Source of the DNA: Gnetum montanum
Lineage: Eukaryota; Streptophyta; Gnetopsida; Gnetales; Gnetaceae
Reading direction: 5' to 3'
Assembly (NCBI GenBank): GCA_015680685.1
Contig: MNCI01001310.1
Coordinates: forward strand, 676,284 to 740,283
DNA: 64,000 nucleotides
Shown here: piece by piece, positions 43,391 through 56,073 of the stretch
Layout of the letters: every line of letters begins with the position of its first letter
Position numbering within the stretch: position 1 is the stretch's first letter
The notes under the pieces: model-generated
The model's input: the letters and a program-made list of their open reading frames with translations, nothing else
Database searches by the model: none
Told to the model about the DNA's origin: nothing
Made by a program: the position numbers and the translations under genes

Positions 43391-44979
43391 TTAATTGAAT
43401 GAGGATCGAAGGTACAATGTATGCGTTAAGGAAGCTGCTTAACTTCAACGTTGGTGCCTTCAAATTCTGGGATTTTCGCATTGTTTTTTTTTTTGTTACA
43501 TGATTGCTAAACCAAAATTATAAATACTTTAAAAAAAGCATTTTAATATTTAAGTATGATGGTGGTGATCCTTGTGTTTGGTGTTTCAGCCTACTTTTGA
43601 ATTGGTGGAATACATTCTTCTCAGGGATATCTGTGGATTCGAACATGTCGTAGCAGTACCTGCCAACAAAAAAAAACATCCAGTCAACTTTGAAAGAAAA
43701 CTTGTTCCAGCTCTCCTACTTTATAGTTGTATCATTTTGTAAAAAGCATCAACTATTTCTGGATCCAATATATTGGCATCTACTTGAAGTACAACGAACC
43801 GGAATTATTTTTGAAGATTTTATTCTTTTGAGGATCCTTATCCAAACCTATGTTCCAAGGTAATCATCAATAGAGCATTGTAAGTTACATAATTGTTGAA
43901 AATAGATATTTTCAAATTTTCCAAATGTATTTGCTTTATACTAAAGTCTTTAATCATTTGCAACTTTGTGATACACATTGCTTTGACTAATAATTTTGAA
44001 AGTAATTTATTTTGAAATGTTTAATATATTCACAATCTTAAGTTATCTATTATTTACTTGTAAATTGTAATTTCTCTTATTAGTTTCATAAATTAATATT
44101 TTTGTTTTGTCAATATTCACATTCATTTCTACATGTTTATAGAAATTTTCTAGTTAATGCAACATTCTTTTTAACCCTATTTCTAAGTTCAAAAAGTATT
44201 ATATCATGTTTAAGATTAAAAATTGTGTCCATGATTAATCCACTTAAATGGATAAATTGGAGATCTTTGAGTTCTTAAACTTGGTGAAAGGAGGCAATCT
44301 TACTTTTGTTGCATAGTAAAAGCATTTATTGATGGTTCTTTTATGAAGTTGAATTTCAAATGCAAGGCCAAACATTATGTAAAAATCAACAAGAATTATG
44401 TTTTAAAATAAAATAGAGTTGCTTGAGTACATGGGATGAGCATGAGTCATCCTAACTTTCAACCATAAAAATTGTGAATGCAATAAACTTGGTTGAATTT
44501 CATTGAAGGGAAAGGTTATATATCTATTAGTAGTTTTGTGGATTGCAAGATGGTAACATTTTCATGTAAAGCATGAATCCATGTGTTTAGGTGTTGGACC
44601 CTAGAAATAAATACATTAAAAATAAAAATAACAAAAAGAAAAGACCCAATGGTTTTAGGGATCACTTTTTAGGTTATCATCATTACAACCAATCCTAAAA
44701 AGCCTCCTTTTTTGGGGTAGGAAAAGGATCAAACCTTGCCGTTGTTAATAAAAAAAAAAAACTTCAAAGAGAAACATTTAGGAATTCAGTTAAAGCATCA
44801 ATTGTTAAATGATGTTACCTTGAACTTACAAAGAAAGAAAATTAGTTAAAGAATCTATGTGAAAAACCACATTACATTAAAACTTTCAAATGGCATAAAG
44901 AATAAGAGGATGAAAGCAACACCAATTATGAAGTAGAAATCCTTGAATTTCAGTGGCACTAAATAAAATTTCAACTAAT
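43391..44979. other. ABCB 3' UTR and intergenic sequence
   Basis: The 3' UTR must start here. I see no classical aataaa signal in the first 500 bases, and plant poly(A) signals are loose, so the end is not called. The rest is AT-rich with no gene. Confidence 0.4.
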
Positions 44980-45913
44980 CTTGGTTGAAAACCATGTAAA
45001 TACCTTCTTCACCAAGTCCAAGAGTTATGAGCCAAGGGACAAGTTAAAAAACAATGGATAAATGTATTTTCCATGTTGCAAATATAACATTTTGGATTAT
45101 GAATACCCAAATGAGAGTGTCGAATACCAAGAGGTAAGCCTTAATTAATCAAATACCATAGAAAATGTCTAATTTTTAAAGGAGTAGTGGTATTCCATAT
45201 CTTCTAAATTTGCTGATTCCATAATTGTACATTGTGATTAAAACATAATTGAATCTTGGCCAAATATTAGTATAAGATAAAGAGTACACATAATCTTAGA
45301 CTAATGTGGAAAAACATGATGGTCATTAATCCAATAAAAATCGAGAAAACCATTAGGGGAATCTTAAATAGCTACAATTCTATCCAAACTATTCAAAAGA
45401 TATCAACTTTTCAGAAACATTAATGCCATAGAGACTTTGACACTTAGACCAAGTAATTCATCAATTATGGATGTGAAGAGATAAAAGGGAGGAAATGCCA
45501 AGCTGACCATGTACTGTAAAGGTGTAGACGCTTACTAGCCCATGGTTCATTATTAATGGGAAGCCACTAAGGAAAAGTCTTATCAAGAATAAAGGTAGAA
45601 ATAATAATATTATTGAAGTTCAAAAAATCATTGATAAAACTCCAAGCCTTTCAAATATGCTTTATAACAATAAAACTTGATATAGTGATACCTTTTGATA
45701 AATAAAATAATGAGTATATTTCTAGTAATCACTACCTCTAGGCTTACCTATCTAAATGAACTTATGAAAAACAAGCTTCCAAGGCTCTCTACTAGATAAG
45801 CATTTAACCATCCACTTGGCACATAAAACAATACTTTCATTAAATTCTAATTCACCATTCTTTTTATGAGCAGTGCAAATGTCTCATGACAACATCTTTT
45901 TTTAGAATGGTTG
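44980..45913 (-). mobile_element. L1-type LINE, 3' part (left of the Athila-like insertion)
   Basis: On the minus strand the segment reads HLGIHNPKCYICNMENTF and then IHCFLTCPLAHNS around 45010-45130, a zf-RVT type finger (CxxC...H...C) at the end of L1-like ORF2. Closer to 45913 the reading is SSNHSKKRCCHE-like, continuing the FLW block that lies to the right of the LTR element. The two halves were one LINE before the insertion. Confidence 0.6.
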
Positions 45914-45918
45914 CTACT
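45914..45918. repeat. Left CTACT target duplication of the Athila-like element
   Basis: ctact directly precedes the LTR and recurs at 56069-56073 directly after the other LTR. Confidence 0.85.
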
Positions 45919-46798
45919 TAATGAGCGACAAGGTACCCCTACGCCCAACCATACGAATCACAAGCGTTCACATGCAATTCAGTTGAATTCCGCAGACGAT
46001 AATTACTAAGTACACAAGAGCTAAATTGTGTGTGTGTGTTGTTCATTTGTTGTCTTTCCAGTTCCACTTGTGGAATGCAATTGTATGGTTAAGTGTGACT
46101 GAGGTATAAGATTTTTATTATTTTGTGTTTTTATGGAATTACTCACCTAGAACAAGAAAAAAAGTAAGAGTGATTAAAAGTAAGAGCGATTAATTGCTAA
46201 ATAAACTATAGTCTAATCTAGCCTAACACAAGTAACCATTCCCACTTCCTGAACACATCCTGAACTTTGTGCAAACACTGCTGGGCTGTCAAATGCTAAT
46301 CGTTTTTGAGCTACCAAGTGTCACACGTATGCTCGAAGGGGTTGTGCTTGTGTAATTTAATGATTTGCTTGATTGATCAAAATTAATTACTGCATAAATA
46401 ACAGTAATGTAAATTGCATGAAATAACAATATGTAAATGCATAAGAAAGAAAGTCTCAAGTGTCGCAAGAAATGGATCAAAGAGTTCGTCTTTATTGCCA
46501 AAACAATGGTGTGCTCAAGTACATCAATGCTTGAATAAAGATCAGTTCACACTTAGACCTCTTGCTGCGGGCACTTGGAAAATATTCTAACTTTCAAATG
46601 GACAAACTACAAGAGTCTTGCTACTTGGCTACCAAAAACTTACTCCTAATTGTGCGCCTGGGCACTATATTTATAGACCCGGGATGCGATATCGAATGTA
46701 CGATATTGCATCTTAGGCCATGATATTGCGTACCCGATATCATGTACTTGATATCACGGCCACCTCAACATCAAAGCATTAAAAAACATGATTTATCA
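45919..46798 (-). repeat. 3' LTR of the Athila-like element
   Basis: 880 bases, TAATGAGC...TTTATCA on the + strand; the first dinucleotide is TA where the partner LTR has TG, a decayed terminus. A tandem-like cluster of cgatatcg-type words lies near 46680-46750. An open frame at 46289-46501 recurs in the other LTR (55566-55781) and is not a gene. Confidence 0.85.
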
Positions 46799-46810
46799 TA
46801 CCCCCACGAC
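46799..46810 (-). promoter_or_regulatory. Polypurine tract of the Athila-like element
   Basis: The minus strand reads gtcgtgggggta directly before the 3' LTR. The same sequence with one change flanks the LTR at 38239. Confidence 0.6.
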
Positions 46811-48817
46811 TGAATGAAAACTCGTTCTCGAGTGCAGAAGAAGAGGAACAAGTCCTTTACAAAATATAATAGGGGGTGTGGACTTATTTGACTGACATGC
46901 AGAGTGACAGAGAAAATAGACAAATACAAAAGTGCCTGAGCATACAATATTACAATTGTGTACAAAATTGGGTGTTCATGACAATAGGAAAGAACACCAA
47001 TGGATTCAAAGGACATCCAACCCCTCTTGGCAACAGAAGAATGAGGGAGAGGTAGAAGAGATCCAGTGGTTATGAACAATCTCCCACGAGTGATATGGAT
47101 GCATCTTCCTTGGTGACAATAGTTTTGCTTCCAGTCCATGCTTCCCACTACAATCACAACAAAACCAAGGATTAGTGTATATAGTGCAATAGATAATGGC
47201 TAAATACCTTGTCTCATTGGTGATTTTATCTAGCCAAGTTGTGATTGTGATAGATTGGTTGCTTGATGATGTTAGTGGAAAGACTAATGAATGGGTTAAG
47301 TAAGAGAAGTGATCCATATAATTCAAAAAAAGCTTAACACAAGGAATACTGGAAAGAGAGTATTTACAACAATAAAAAGGAGTTCATTACAAATAGTTGT
47401 GAAGGTGCGTACAATTGGATGACATGGATGGGGTAAATGAAAAGAATTTGATTATAACAATGTCTACAGGTAAAGAACTTAACTTAACCAAACCAAAAGA
47501 TATGCAAGCGGGTCCTCCCCAAAGTAGGCACAGGTCTTTTATGCCCTTGCATAACTTCAAACTAAGGAGTCTATGGGCACCATGGATGATTAATGGTTAC
47601 AGAAAGTTAAGTACAAAAAACCTAAAAGTAACTGACTAAGAAACCCGTGACATCAAACCAGAACATTGAATCAAAACATGAAACCAGCAGTGAGGTGAGG
47701 CATGAAAAGCATAGATGGATGATAGAGAGAGTGGAATGGAGTTCTTAATTATGGTCACATGCAGTCCCTTGTGAAGTTTGTGATTAAATAACTTGGTAGG
47801 ATCCATCCTCAGTCCAAATCAAAACCAACCACTTTTAGTGACTTCGCATCGACATTCTAAGGCTAGTCCATTCCTTGAGACACAAGAATGCTCCCACAAA
47901 ACAACCGTTATTCTAAATTGGAGTGAAGGTAGGAAGTGAGAAAGGGCCTTAGTTAGAGGAGACAAGACAAGTCTTATAACCAATGCTTATAGCCCTTTTA
48001 TTTGGTCTATGAGGTGTGCTTTGAATTCTCATGTGTTTTTTTTTTGGAATGGGAACCACACCATGCAAAGACCCATGTGTTTTTTGCATTTATTTTGTCA
48101 AAGGGGTATACTTTGAATCCTTATCTTTTTTCTTTTTTCTTTTATGATGACGACCACACCATGTAAGGACTTATTTGACTTCCTATTGTGAAATGACGTG
48201 GAATAGTGAGAAGTTTACGAGAACACTCCTACACATAGGAAAATAGAAAAGCACAAAGAATATTGCATCCCTTTGAAGCCACACCTTGTCCAAACCTTTG
48301 ATTCCTTCTCAATTTTGAAAACTACACAAGTTACCAATTTATTAAAGTTGCATTAATGAAGAAGAGACTGCATGCTTCCAAAACAAGGAAAACCATAGAG
48401 TATGTGGATGGGTGGATGATGTGGACTCATTGCCTATTACATGAAAAGAAACCGTGTCCCAGTTGTCAATAATGACATTCAAAGTTAGCAACCAGACCTC
48501 AACAATCAAATTACAAATGAAGCGTACCACCATCGAGTAGTGTATTACCATTGTACATGCCACCTTATTAGCAGAAAAAGTAGAGGAACACATCAAACAT
48601 AAGCAATCATAACCATAAAAGAAAGTAAAAGAGTAGACAATAGATATATGAATATATTAACAAATATGTAAAACAAAGATGTAAAATAAAGAAGATGAAA
48701 ACAAGAAGTTGTAAAATCAAAAATGTGTAAAAAAAAAAAGGTCAAAAGACTGAGTAGCCACAAGAGGTGTTAGTATGGGTGGCCATCTCCCCCATGACTA
48801 AGTTGGAAGGGAGAGAT
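46811..48817. other. Non-coding region between integrase and 3' LTR
   Basis: No domain can be read on either strand. Two similar stretches with accacaccatg near 48050-48070 and 48150-48165 follow T-rich runs. The frame 46771-47157 crosses the LTR edge and is rejected. Confidence 0.45.
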
Positions 48818-50001
48818 TCAAAAGATTGAGCATGGTTGTCCATCTGACGAGATGTTTGGTGTGTTGGTTGGCTTGGGCTCATGAAAAGGTTTTATTTGTT
48901 GAATGTTGACTAATTGTTTCTTATCTGGGTTGTCAGGTTTGTAGATGATCATGGCCCCATATGAAAAATTCTCATTTATGATGTAAGGTCCTTTCCACAA
49001 TGTTTGAAATTTGGTTCGTTGGGGTACATGTGCAAGATTCCAATAGAGAACCTTTTTTCTTGGTTGAAACTTGACTTTTCTTATTTTGAGGTCATGGTGT
49101 TTCTTGTTGAATGCCTTATGCATTTTGTTGGATGACAGGGCCATTAACCAATTTTCGTCTAGCAAGTTAAGATTCATCAATCGTTCTTTCTATGCTAGAC
49201 TTAGATTTAGGTAAAGGTCACATGTTGTAGAGAGTGTACGAAGCTCAGATTGGATGGGCAATGTTGATAGTTTTCTGTACACAAGCTCATAGGGAGAATA
49301 ACCTATGGAAAGCTTCCATGTGGAGCGATAGGCCCAAAGGACATAATTTAATTTAGTGCTCTAGTCCCTTTGGTATTTGTTAATGATACATGTTAAGATT
49401 TTTGTAATCTCCCAATTAGTGACCTCAGCTTGACCATTGGCTTGGGGTGATATGATGTTGTGAGTTTATGTTCAACCCCCAAGCATTGCATCAGTTTTCA
49501 GAAAGTGGAACTTGTAAGATAAGTTCCATTATCAAAAATTAATTTATGAGGTACACCAAACCTGTTTAGGATGTTTTGTTGTACAAATCAAGCAGCAGTG
49601 GTGGATGTACAATTAGTGATGGCTGTTGCTTTTGCCCACTTGGTATAATAGTCAACTATGACTATTATATATGACTTTCCATTTGATAAGGGTGTGATGG
49701 GACCCATAAAGTCAATGCCCCAAATATCGAATGGCTCAAGAGGTTGTATCCATTGTTGTGGCCCCTCCATTCAAGCTATCATTCTATCACAAGCACGGAC
49801 GAATTGATGTACATCCCTGAAGATTGTTGGCCAATAATACCCTGCCATGAGGATTTTTATGGCCGTGTGTCTTCCAGCATAATGGCTCTCACAAGGACCT
49901 TTGTGAGCATCTTCGAGAATGCGCAGTTGATCTGTATCAGGGACACACCAATGTACTAGGTCATCAAGACAAACTTTGTAAAGGTTTCCATTAATCTCCA
50001 T
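48818..50001 (-). pseudogene. Athila-like integrase
   Basis: Integrase inserts the cDNA copy. The zinc-binding part (49771-50001) reads LRILEDAHKGPCESHYAGRH, then KILMAGYYWPTIF and VRACDRMIA. The HHCC pattern is incomplete because the expected second Cys appears as Arg. The core (49588-49770) reads [20 protein letters not shown] and [12 protein letters not shown] with the first catalytic Asp. A gap with stops follows, and 48818-49180 gives the C-terminal part with LWKGPYII, the GPY/F-type motif. Broken by several stops. Confidence 0.8.
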
Positions 50002-50097
50002 GAAATGCTTGACCTATTGAAGAAACTGTTGTTTCTTTCTAGTGTCCAGCCCTTGCGGTAGTTCTTGCTTAAGCAGATAAGTGAGGATGATGTCATA

Positions 50098-51829
50098 TCA
50101 TTTTGGTTCATTAGGCATTTGTGCATTAATAGCACTTGCAAGGAGAGATTCGTCAGGGAATTGGTCAGATAAAGGACTCTCTTTCTCCTTGTCATCTGAC
50201 CTTAGTCGCAATAAGTGATCTACGACCACATTCTCCACACCTTTACAATCTACCATTGTGAGATCGAATTCCTGCAAAATCACGAGCCACTGTATGACAC
50301 GGGGGCTCAGCATTGGTTTGTTCATTAGAAATTTGATGGCCCTATGATTTGTGTGCACAAACACTTTGTAGCCAAGCACATAGTGCCTAAACTTCTCTAA
50401 GGTGAACATCATTGCCATCGACTCCTTTTCTGAGGTGGTGTAGTTCAGTTGTGCACCTGCAATGCTCTAGCTTGCACAGTGAATGTAATATGGACATTTT
50501 TGATTATCCATCTATGTAAGCACTGCCCCCAAAGCATAATTTGATGCGTTGGTCATCACATGAAATGGTTTGGACCAATATGGTGCTTGAAGAATGGGGG
50601 TTTCAACAAGCTTTTGCTTCAATTGTTGAAATGTTGTTTCACANCTGGACCAATATGGTGCTTGAAGAATGGGGGTTTCAACAAGCTTTTGCTTCAATTG
50701 TTGAAATGTTGTTTCACATGTAGAGGTCTAGACAAATGATGCATCCTTCTTTGTTAATTTTACCAACAGCTTGGTGATTTTGGAAAAAATCTCGATGAAT
50801 TACTGGTAGGAGCCAGTATGACCAAGGAATGACTGAACTTCTTTGACTATTTCGGGTTGGCGGGTTATTCCTTGGATTACCCTTATTTTTTCAAGGTTCA
50901 CGTTGATTCTTGCTTTTGAGATGCAATGCTCCAAGACTATGCCTTCCTGGACCATAAGATGGCTCTTTTGCCAATTGAGCCGAAGGTTTGTTTTAACACA
51001 TCTCTTCAACACCTGCTCAAGATGGTCCAAGGGTTGTTCAAACATAGCTCCGTAGGTAGAAAAATCATCCATAAAGACTTCTACCCCACTACCGATTTGT
51101 TGTTGGAAAATGTTGAGAACTAATCGTTGAAATGTGGCTGGGGCATTACATAAACCAAATGGCATTTGATGGTAAGCAAAAGTCTCTCAAGGACTTGTGA
51201 AAGTTGTCTTTTCATGGTCTTCTAATGCAATTTGGATTTGGTTATAGCCACTATAACTATCCAAAACGTTGTAATAGCTGTGCCCCGAAATGGTGTCCAG
51301 CACTTGGTCAACAAAAGGCAATAGAAAATGATCCTTAAAAGTTATCATGTTGAGCAGCCAGAAGTCAATGCACATCTACCATTTACCTTCTTTCTTTGGT
51401 ATGATCATGAGTGGACTGACCCACTTACTATCTGCGACAGGGTAGATGAATCTCGCTTTGAGGAGTTGTTCAATCTATTCTTTAACAATCTGCTTTAACT
51501 TGGGATTCAAATGTTGCTACGATTGTTGTTTTGGCTTGACAGCAGGGTTGGTGTATATTCGGTGTTGGCATATTCTTGGATCTATCCCAGTGAGTTCAGA
51601 ATATGACCAGGTGAAGGTTGCTGACCATTTTTCCACAACTTTTATCAACTTTCTCTTTTGTTCAATAACAAGCTTGGCGTTAATGATAACCGACTTCCCA
51701 TTTTTCAAAAATACGTACTCCATTCCAGTTGGTAGTGTCTTCAATTCAAGGGACTCTTGTTTAAAATTGTCAGGAATTTCTAGCTCACCCCAATTAACAT
51801 CATCATTTGCTCCTTCGGAGAGCTGGTGA
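50098..51829 (-). pseudogene. Athila-like reverse transcriptase and RNase H
   Basis: Reverse transcriptase blocks in order: MCIDFWLLNMITFKDHFLLP near 51330-51375, GHSYYNVLDSYSGYNQIQIA near 51230-51290, MPFGLCNAPATFQR near 51125-51165 and EVFMDDFSTYG near 51045-51075, which keeps the catalytic Asp pair. RNase H follows with HVMTNASNYALGAVLT (50512-50560; the usual DAS is NAS), FRHYVLGYKVFVHTNHRAIK near 50340-50400 and VVVDHLLRLRSDD near 50190-50225. A 73-base false-looking duplication around an N (50571-50718) interrupts the connection. Stops are present between blocks. Confidence 0.85.
50571..50718. repeat. Exact 73-base duplication separated by an N
   Basis: 50571-50643 and 50646-50718 appear identical (tggaccaatatggtgcttg to gttgtttcaca), with only an N and a C between. 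This is what two overlapping contig ends look like when joined without merging. Confidence 0.85.
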
Positions 51830-51972
51830 TGAACTTGCTCAAGTTCATTCATACTTGCAATATATTTGTACGTTAGGTCCTCAGTAGGTTCCATGTATAA
51901 TGTATTGTTGTTAGCATTAGCTGTCAGCCACTAGGTGCCTTCTTGTTTTGTGGCTATTACATACATACATCT

Positions 51973-52470
51973 CTAGATATCAGCTTCTGGTGCACATTGG
52001 TTACATGCAGAGATAGATGTTTTCTTTACTGACCATAACTTTTGCACACAATGGCCCCCTAAATCGTTGTACGCGATACATGGAACTCTCTTCTTCTCAA
52101 TCTTTCCAAATTCATTTTCTTTTGATATTTCCAAGGAAAGATCTCTAATGCCCATTTTGGCATCAACAGTACTTAGCCACGCCCTTCCCATAATGATTGG
52201 AAAGTCCCCCTTGCAGTTCTCCACTTTGATTACTAGGAAATCAACTGTATATGACCACCCACAAATGATGGTGATAGTGTCCTCAACTAATCCCAATGGA
52301 ATAGTGATGGACTGGTTCGCTAGTTCTAGCCAAATGTTGCTCTTCTTCAAGGGAGGAAGGTTCCACATTGTGTACATCTCATGTGAGATCAAATTAACAC
52401 TGGAACTAGAGTTAAGAAGAGCTTTACAAGGCTCATTCCCAGCAATTTGCAAGTAAACTAGGGGACTCAC
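51973..52470 (-). pseudogene. Athila-like aspartic protease
   Basis: A retropepsin-type domain that would cleave the polyprotein. It reads CKALLNSSSSVNLISHEMY where active members have an L-D-x-G-x-S type loop, so the catalytic Asp has become Asn and the Gly has become Ser, both explained by C-to-T type change. The second hallmark, FPIIMGRAWLSTVDA, is kept. Open for 165 codons and fused in frame with neighbouring sequence. Confidence 0.75.
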
Positions 52471-53149
52471 GGGATCAACTAATTTTTTGGGTAGGTTGCC
52501 AGCTCAAATCCAATCGAATACAACATGTGTCAGCATTACAGTATGGATTTGAGAAGGATTTTGGTTTGAAGAAGACTCAGACAAAGAGGAAATAGAGGAA
52601 GTTGGAAGAGCAAGGTTACCAACCACCAATGTGTTTGAGGGCTTTGGTGGATTATGAGGTCAGAAGAAGGGTCTTTTCTTTATTTGTGATTCCAACTCGC
52701 TCGATGGGTTAATTGATTATAGATTAACTGCCCTTGTAGTGTTCCTTTGTTGTGGTTGTGCAGGTAATTCACCCTACATGGATGGAGCAAGTGGTAGCTA
52801 TGCAGGAGGTGGAGGAGTAGGTGTAGGAACAAGAGGTGCATGAGGGTAGTAGGTGGCATCCCTCCTTGGATAGGGCAATTAGTATGTTTTAGGAGGGTAG
52901 TGGTGAGGTTGGTAAGTAGCAACATGACTAGAGAAGTCCCTTGGAGATGAATGTTGATGAACATAGTAACCGTAGGAATTTGGTTGTCGGTAAGGGTATT
53001 ACTATCTTGGAGGTGGAAATGCCCACGATTGTGGTTGTTTCCACTGTTGGTACAATTCATAGGGTTTTGGAGGAGTTCCACTTGGATAATATTGCTGTGG
53101 TTGGTGGAACTATTGAGGATTACCTTGTGGATAAGGCAATCTTTTGAGT

Positions 53150-55038
53150 GTTTTCCTTTGTGCAAGTCATGGATGTAAGGCATACACCCCAGATTCCTGC
53201 AAGTATGATACAACTGGATAACATCCCTTAGGATGTTCATACTGGTAGACATCACATCCACCATCATCATCTGAATTGCTATCTGCAGCCATATCTATCG
53301 TAGCCATTTTACCTTTACCTTTTAGATATGGTACGTTCAGCTTTCTTACGCCTCTGGCACTCACGCTCATCACTTTGCTCCTTGGACTCTTTAGTAATTT
53401 TTAAAATATCTTGAAACCCATTGTCCATGGAGTCCCATAATTGATCAACCTTAGCCATGATTTTTTATTGCAATTTTTGGAATGGCAAGGTTTTCTGATT
53501 AGCCACCTCATCTCTGGCGAATTCATCTTCATTGTTACAAAATCGAACCTCTTTTTTCTGAATAGAAGGGTCCCTGTTGTATTCTTCTGCACTTTCACGT
53601 TTTCTCAGTTCTCCCTCCTCCTTGGCTATCTGCTTAATTAATTTTTGAATCCGATGGACGCTTAACTCTATCAATCTCCCTTAGGCATAGATGCCAAGGG
53701 TTTTTTTGGTTTCAGATCGCAGCTCGTCTATGATATGGTGAAGCTAATCAAGTTGAGAGTATCCATGGCCAAGACACCTATGCAATAGAGAGTAGTATTG
53801 GCCAATAGTAGCATCCAAGGGCTCATGATTTTCTTGTTTCCACCCTTTTATTTGTTTTCTTAGATTGGATAGTCAGGAGTACGTTTGATATTTGTCATTG
53901 AATAATTTCAACATCGTACTTCACCGCTTGATTGATTTTGGTTCCAAGGATTAATACTAATTTTTTGCTTCTTTTATGAGTGTCTTGGAAATAATTTTAT
54001 ATTTTGCTAGTCATTTTCAATATTCTACAAGGCACATGCATCCTAGAAGGCCTGAAGATGATTTTTCGGATCAACATCATATCCTCCCTCGAATCGAGGG
54101 ATGTTGTTCATATCCAGCCTCTTTATTCTGCTATCCTTCACATGTCTTGTTGGAATCCTCACAGCCTCTGCAATATTCAACATGCCCCAAGTAGCAAGTA
54201 GAGGTTCATCAAGGCCATGATGGTGGTGCCTACGATGTTCTCTACTAGCTCTTCTTTCTTGATGATGGGCCTCTCTGGATTGCCCACGTCTTTGGTCACA
54301 ACTGTCCTGATGGTCCCTTCTATTGTTATGGTTTCGTCAGTCACCTCCATCACGGTTATTTCTTATGCAGCCATGATCTGAACTAGAAGAAGAAGAAGAC
54401 AATAATGATGAAGGGGAAGAAGAAAGGGAACTTGCTTCTCATTGATGCCTATTATCCTTCCTTCGATGCTCGTGACCACGATTGCGATCAAGATCTCCTT
54501 TGTCCCCTTTTTCTTGACTTGCTTCTCTAGATCCATTTTTGTCATTGGATCTGTTTTGTCTAGAACCTGGATTATGGATTGTGGATTGTACATTCTGGTT
54601 GAGGGATCCTTGAGCAAAGTCAAAGAGAGGAGAATCACTAAAGAAGTGCTCACCTTCATCAATTGGGCCAAGCAGAGGTGGAAAGATATTTGACCCCTTG
54701 CCCTTCACAAGCTTGTGTTGGTGCTCCAGTTGCCAATCTCTTAATTTTTATGCTTCAATGGGATGATAATCCCTTGAGTCGGGATCTCACATCTCATATT
54801 TTCCATAGAGATGTTGAAGCCCATGTCGTGCGAGCATTAGCTAGAGCATTGCTGGAACAGATCGATCAGGTGGCAACACAATGTTGCCTTCCATATCGTG
54901 CCACTGCATCAGTTCATCTTGATGTAAGATGAAGGTAAAGTCTGGTACATACTCATCAGGATGAGCATATACCACTTGGTATTGTTGAGGCACTTGAATT
55001 GCCTTGGGTGGAGATGGGCTCCTGTGAGAAGAAGACAT
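53150..55038 (-). pseudogene. Athila-like gag
   Basis: Gag forms the particle and binds RNA. A start at 55036-55038 (MSSSHRSPSPPKAIQVPQQY) opens the coding region, 139 bases inside the primer site. Pieces with Glu/Lys-rich helices lie at 53465-53674 and 54363-54708. The nucleocapsid knuckle near 53140-53200 reads HDLHKGKHSKDC, which fits CxxCxxxxHxxxxC with both first Cys changed to His. The region is heavily frame-broken, and only the knuckle, position and composition support the call. Confidence 0.6.
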
Positions 55039-55176
55039 TTTGTGTTAATAAACAGTGTGCAGTTGAGATTTAATTTAATGATAATAGTTTTTGTTTTTGT
55101 AGGGTTTGACTCTTAGGGTTCGAACAACGAGGTTACTAAGTTTCACTAGGTTTAGATAGCGCACGAAGAACTATAG

Positions 55177-55194
55177 TCCTCGGCAACGACATCA
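55177..55194 (-). promoter_or_regulatory. Primer-binding site, tRNA-Asp type
   Basis: The minus strand reads TGATGTCGTTGCCGAGGA one base inside the 5' LTR. Compared with the tRNA-Asp complement as I recall it (TGGCGCCGTTGCCGGGGA), there are four differences, all C-to-T or G-to-A, as expected from decay of methylated DNA. Athila-type elements commonly use this primer. Confidence 0.75.
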
Positions 55195-55195
55195 A

Positions 55196-56068
55196 TGATG
55201 AGCAGTAAGGTACCCCTACGCCCAACCATACGAATCACAAGTGTTTACGTGCAATCTAATTGAATTTTGCAAACTATAATTACTAAGTACACTAGAGCTA
55301 AATAGTGTGTGCATGTTGTTCGTTCGTTGTCTTCCCAGTCCCACTTGTGGAATGCAATTGTATGGTTAAGTGTGATTGAGGTATAAAATTTTTATTATTT
55401 TGTGTTTTTATGGAATTACTCACCTAGAACAAGAATAAAAGTAAGAGTGATTAAAAGTAAGAGCGATTAATTGCTAAGTAAACTATAGTTTAATCTAGCC
55501 TAACACAAGTAATCGTTCCCACTTTCTGAACACATCTTGAACTTTGTACAAACATTGCTGGGCTGTCAAACGCTAGTCGTTTCTGAGCTACCAAGTGTCA
55601 CATGTATACTCGAAGGGGTCGTGCTTGTGTAATTTAATGATTTGCTTGATTGATCAAAATTAATTATTGCATAAATAACATTAATGTAAATTGCATGAAA
55701 TAACAATATGTAAATGCACAAGAAAGAAAGTCTTAAGTGCTGCAAGGAATGGATCAAAGAGTTCATCTTTATTGCCAACACAATGGTGTGCTCAGATACA
55801 TCAATGCTTGAATAAAGATCCGTTCACACTTAGACCTCTTGCTACGAGCACTTGGAAAATATTCGAACTTTCAAATGGACAAATTGCAAGAGTTTCGCTA
55901 CTTGACTGCCAAAAACTTACTCCCAATTGTGTGCTTGGGTGCTGTATTTATAGACCCAAGATTAACCCTACGATATCGAATGTACCATATCGAATGTTGG
56001 GCCATGATATCGCGTACCCAATACTGTGGCCACCTCCACATCAAAGCATTGAAAAACACGATTTATCA
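55196..56068 (-). repeat. 5' LTR of the Athila-like element
   Basis: 873 bases from TGATGAGC to TTTATCA, with perfect TGAT/ATCA inverted ends. It matches 45919-46798 throughout with scattered, mostly transition-type differences. Frames inside (55691-56098, 55839-56117) run across the LTR edge and are not genes. Confidence 0.85.
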
Positions 56069-56073
56069 CTACT

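Larger units (their letters stand above)
45919..56068 (-). mobile_element. Complete Ty3/gypsy retrotransposon, Athila-like
   Basis: A 10.15-kb element with LTRs 45919-46798 and 55196-56068, CTACT target duplications, a tRNA-Asp type primer site next to the right LTR and a polypurine tract next to the left LTR, so it reads right to left. The order gag, protease, reverse transcriptase, RNase H, integrase is that of Ty3/gypsy. The Asp primer site and the reverse transcriptase sequence fit the Athila/Tat branch (family knowledge). All frames have stops; the protease active site and gag knuckle are mutated. About 2 kb between integrase and the 3' LTR (46816-48817) has no readable frame; Athila elements often have an env-like frame in this position, but none is visible. 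The element is inactive. Confidence 0.88.

Noticed and set aside
46289-46501. 70-codon frame repeated at 55566-55781
   Set aside because: It lies inside the LTR; the duplication is due to the two LTRs.
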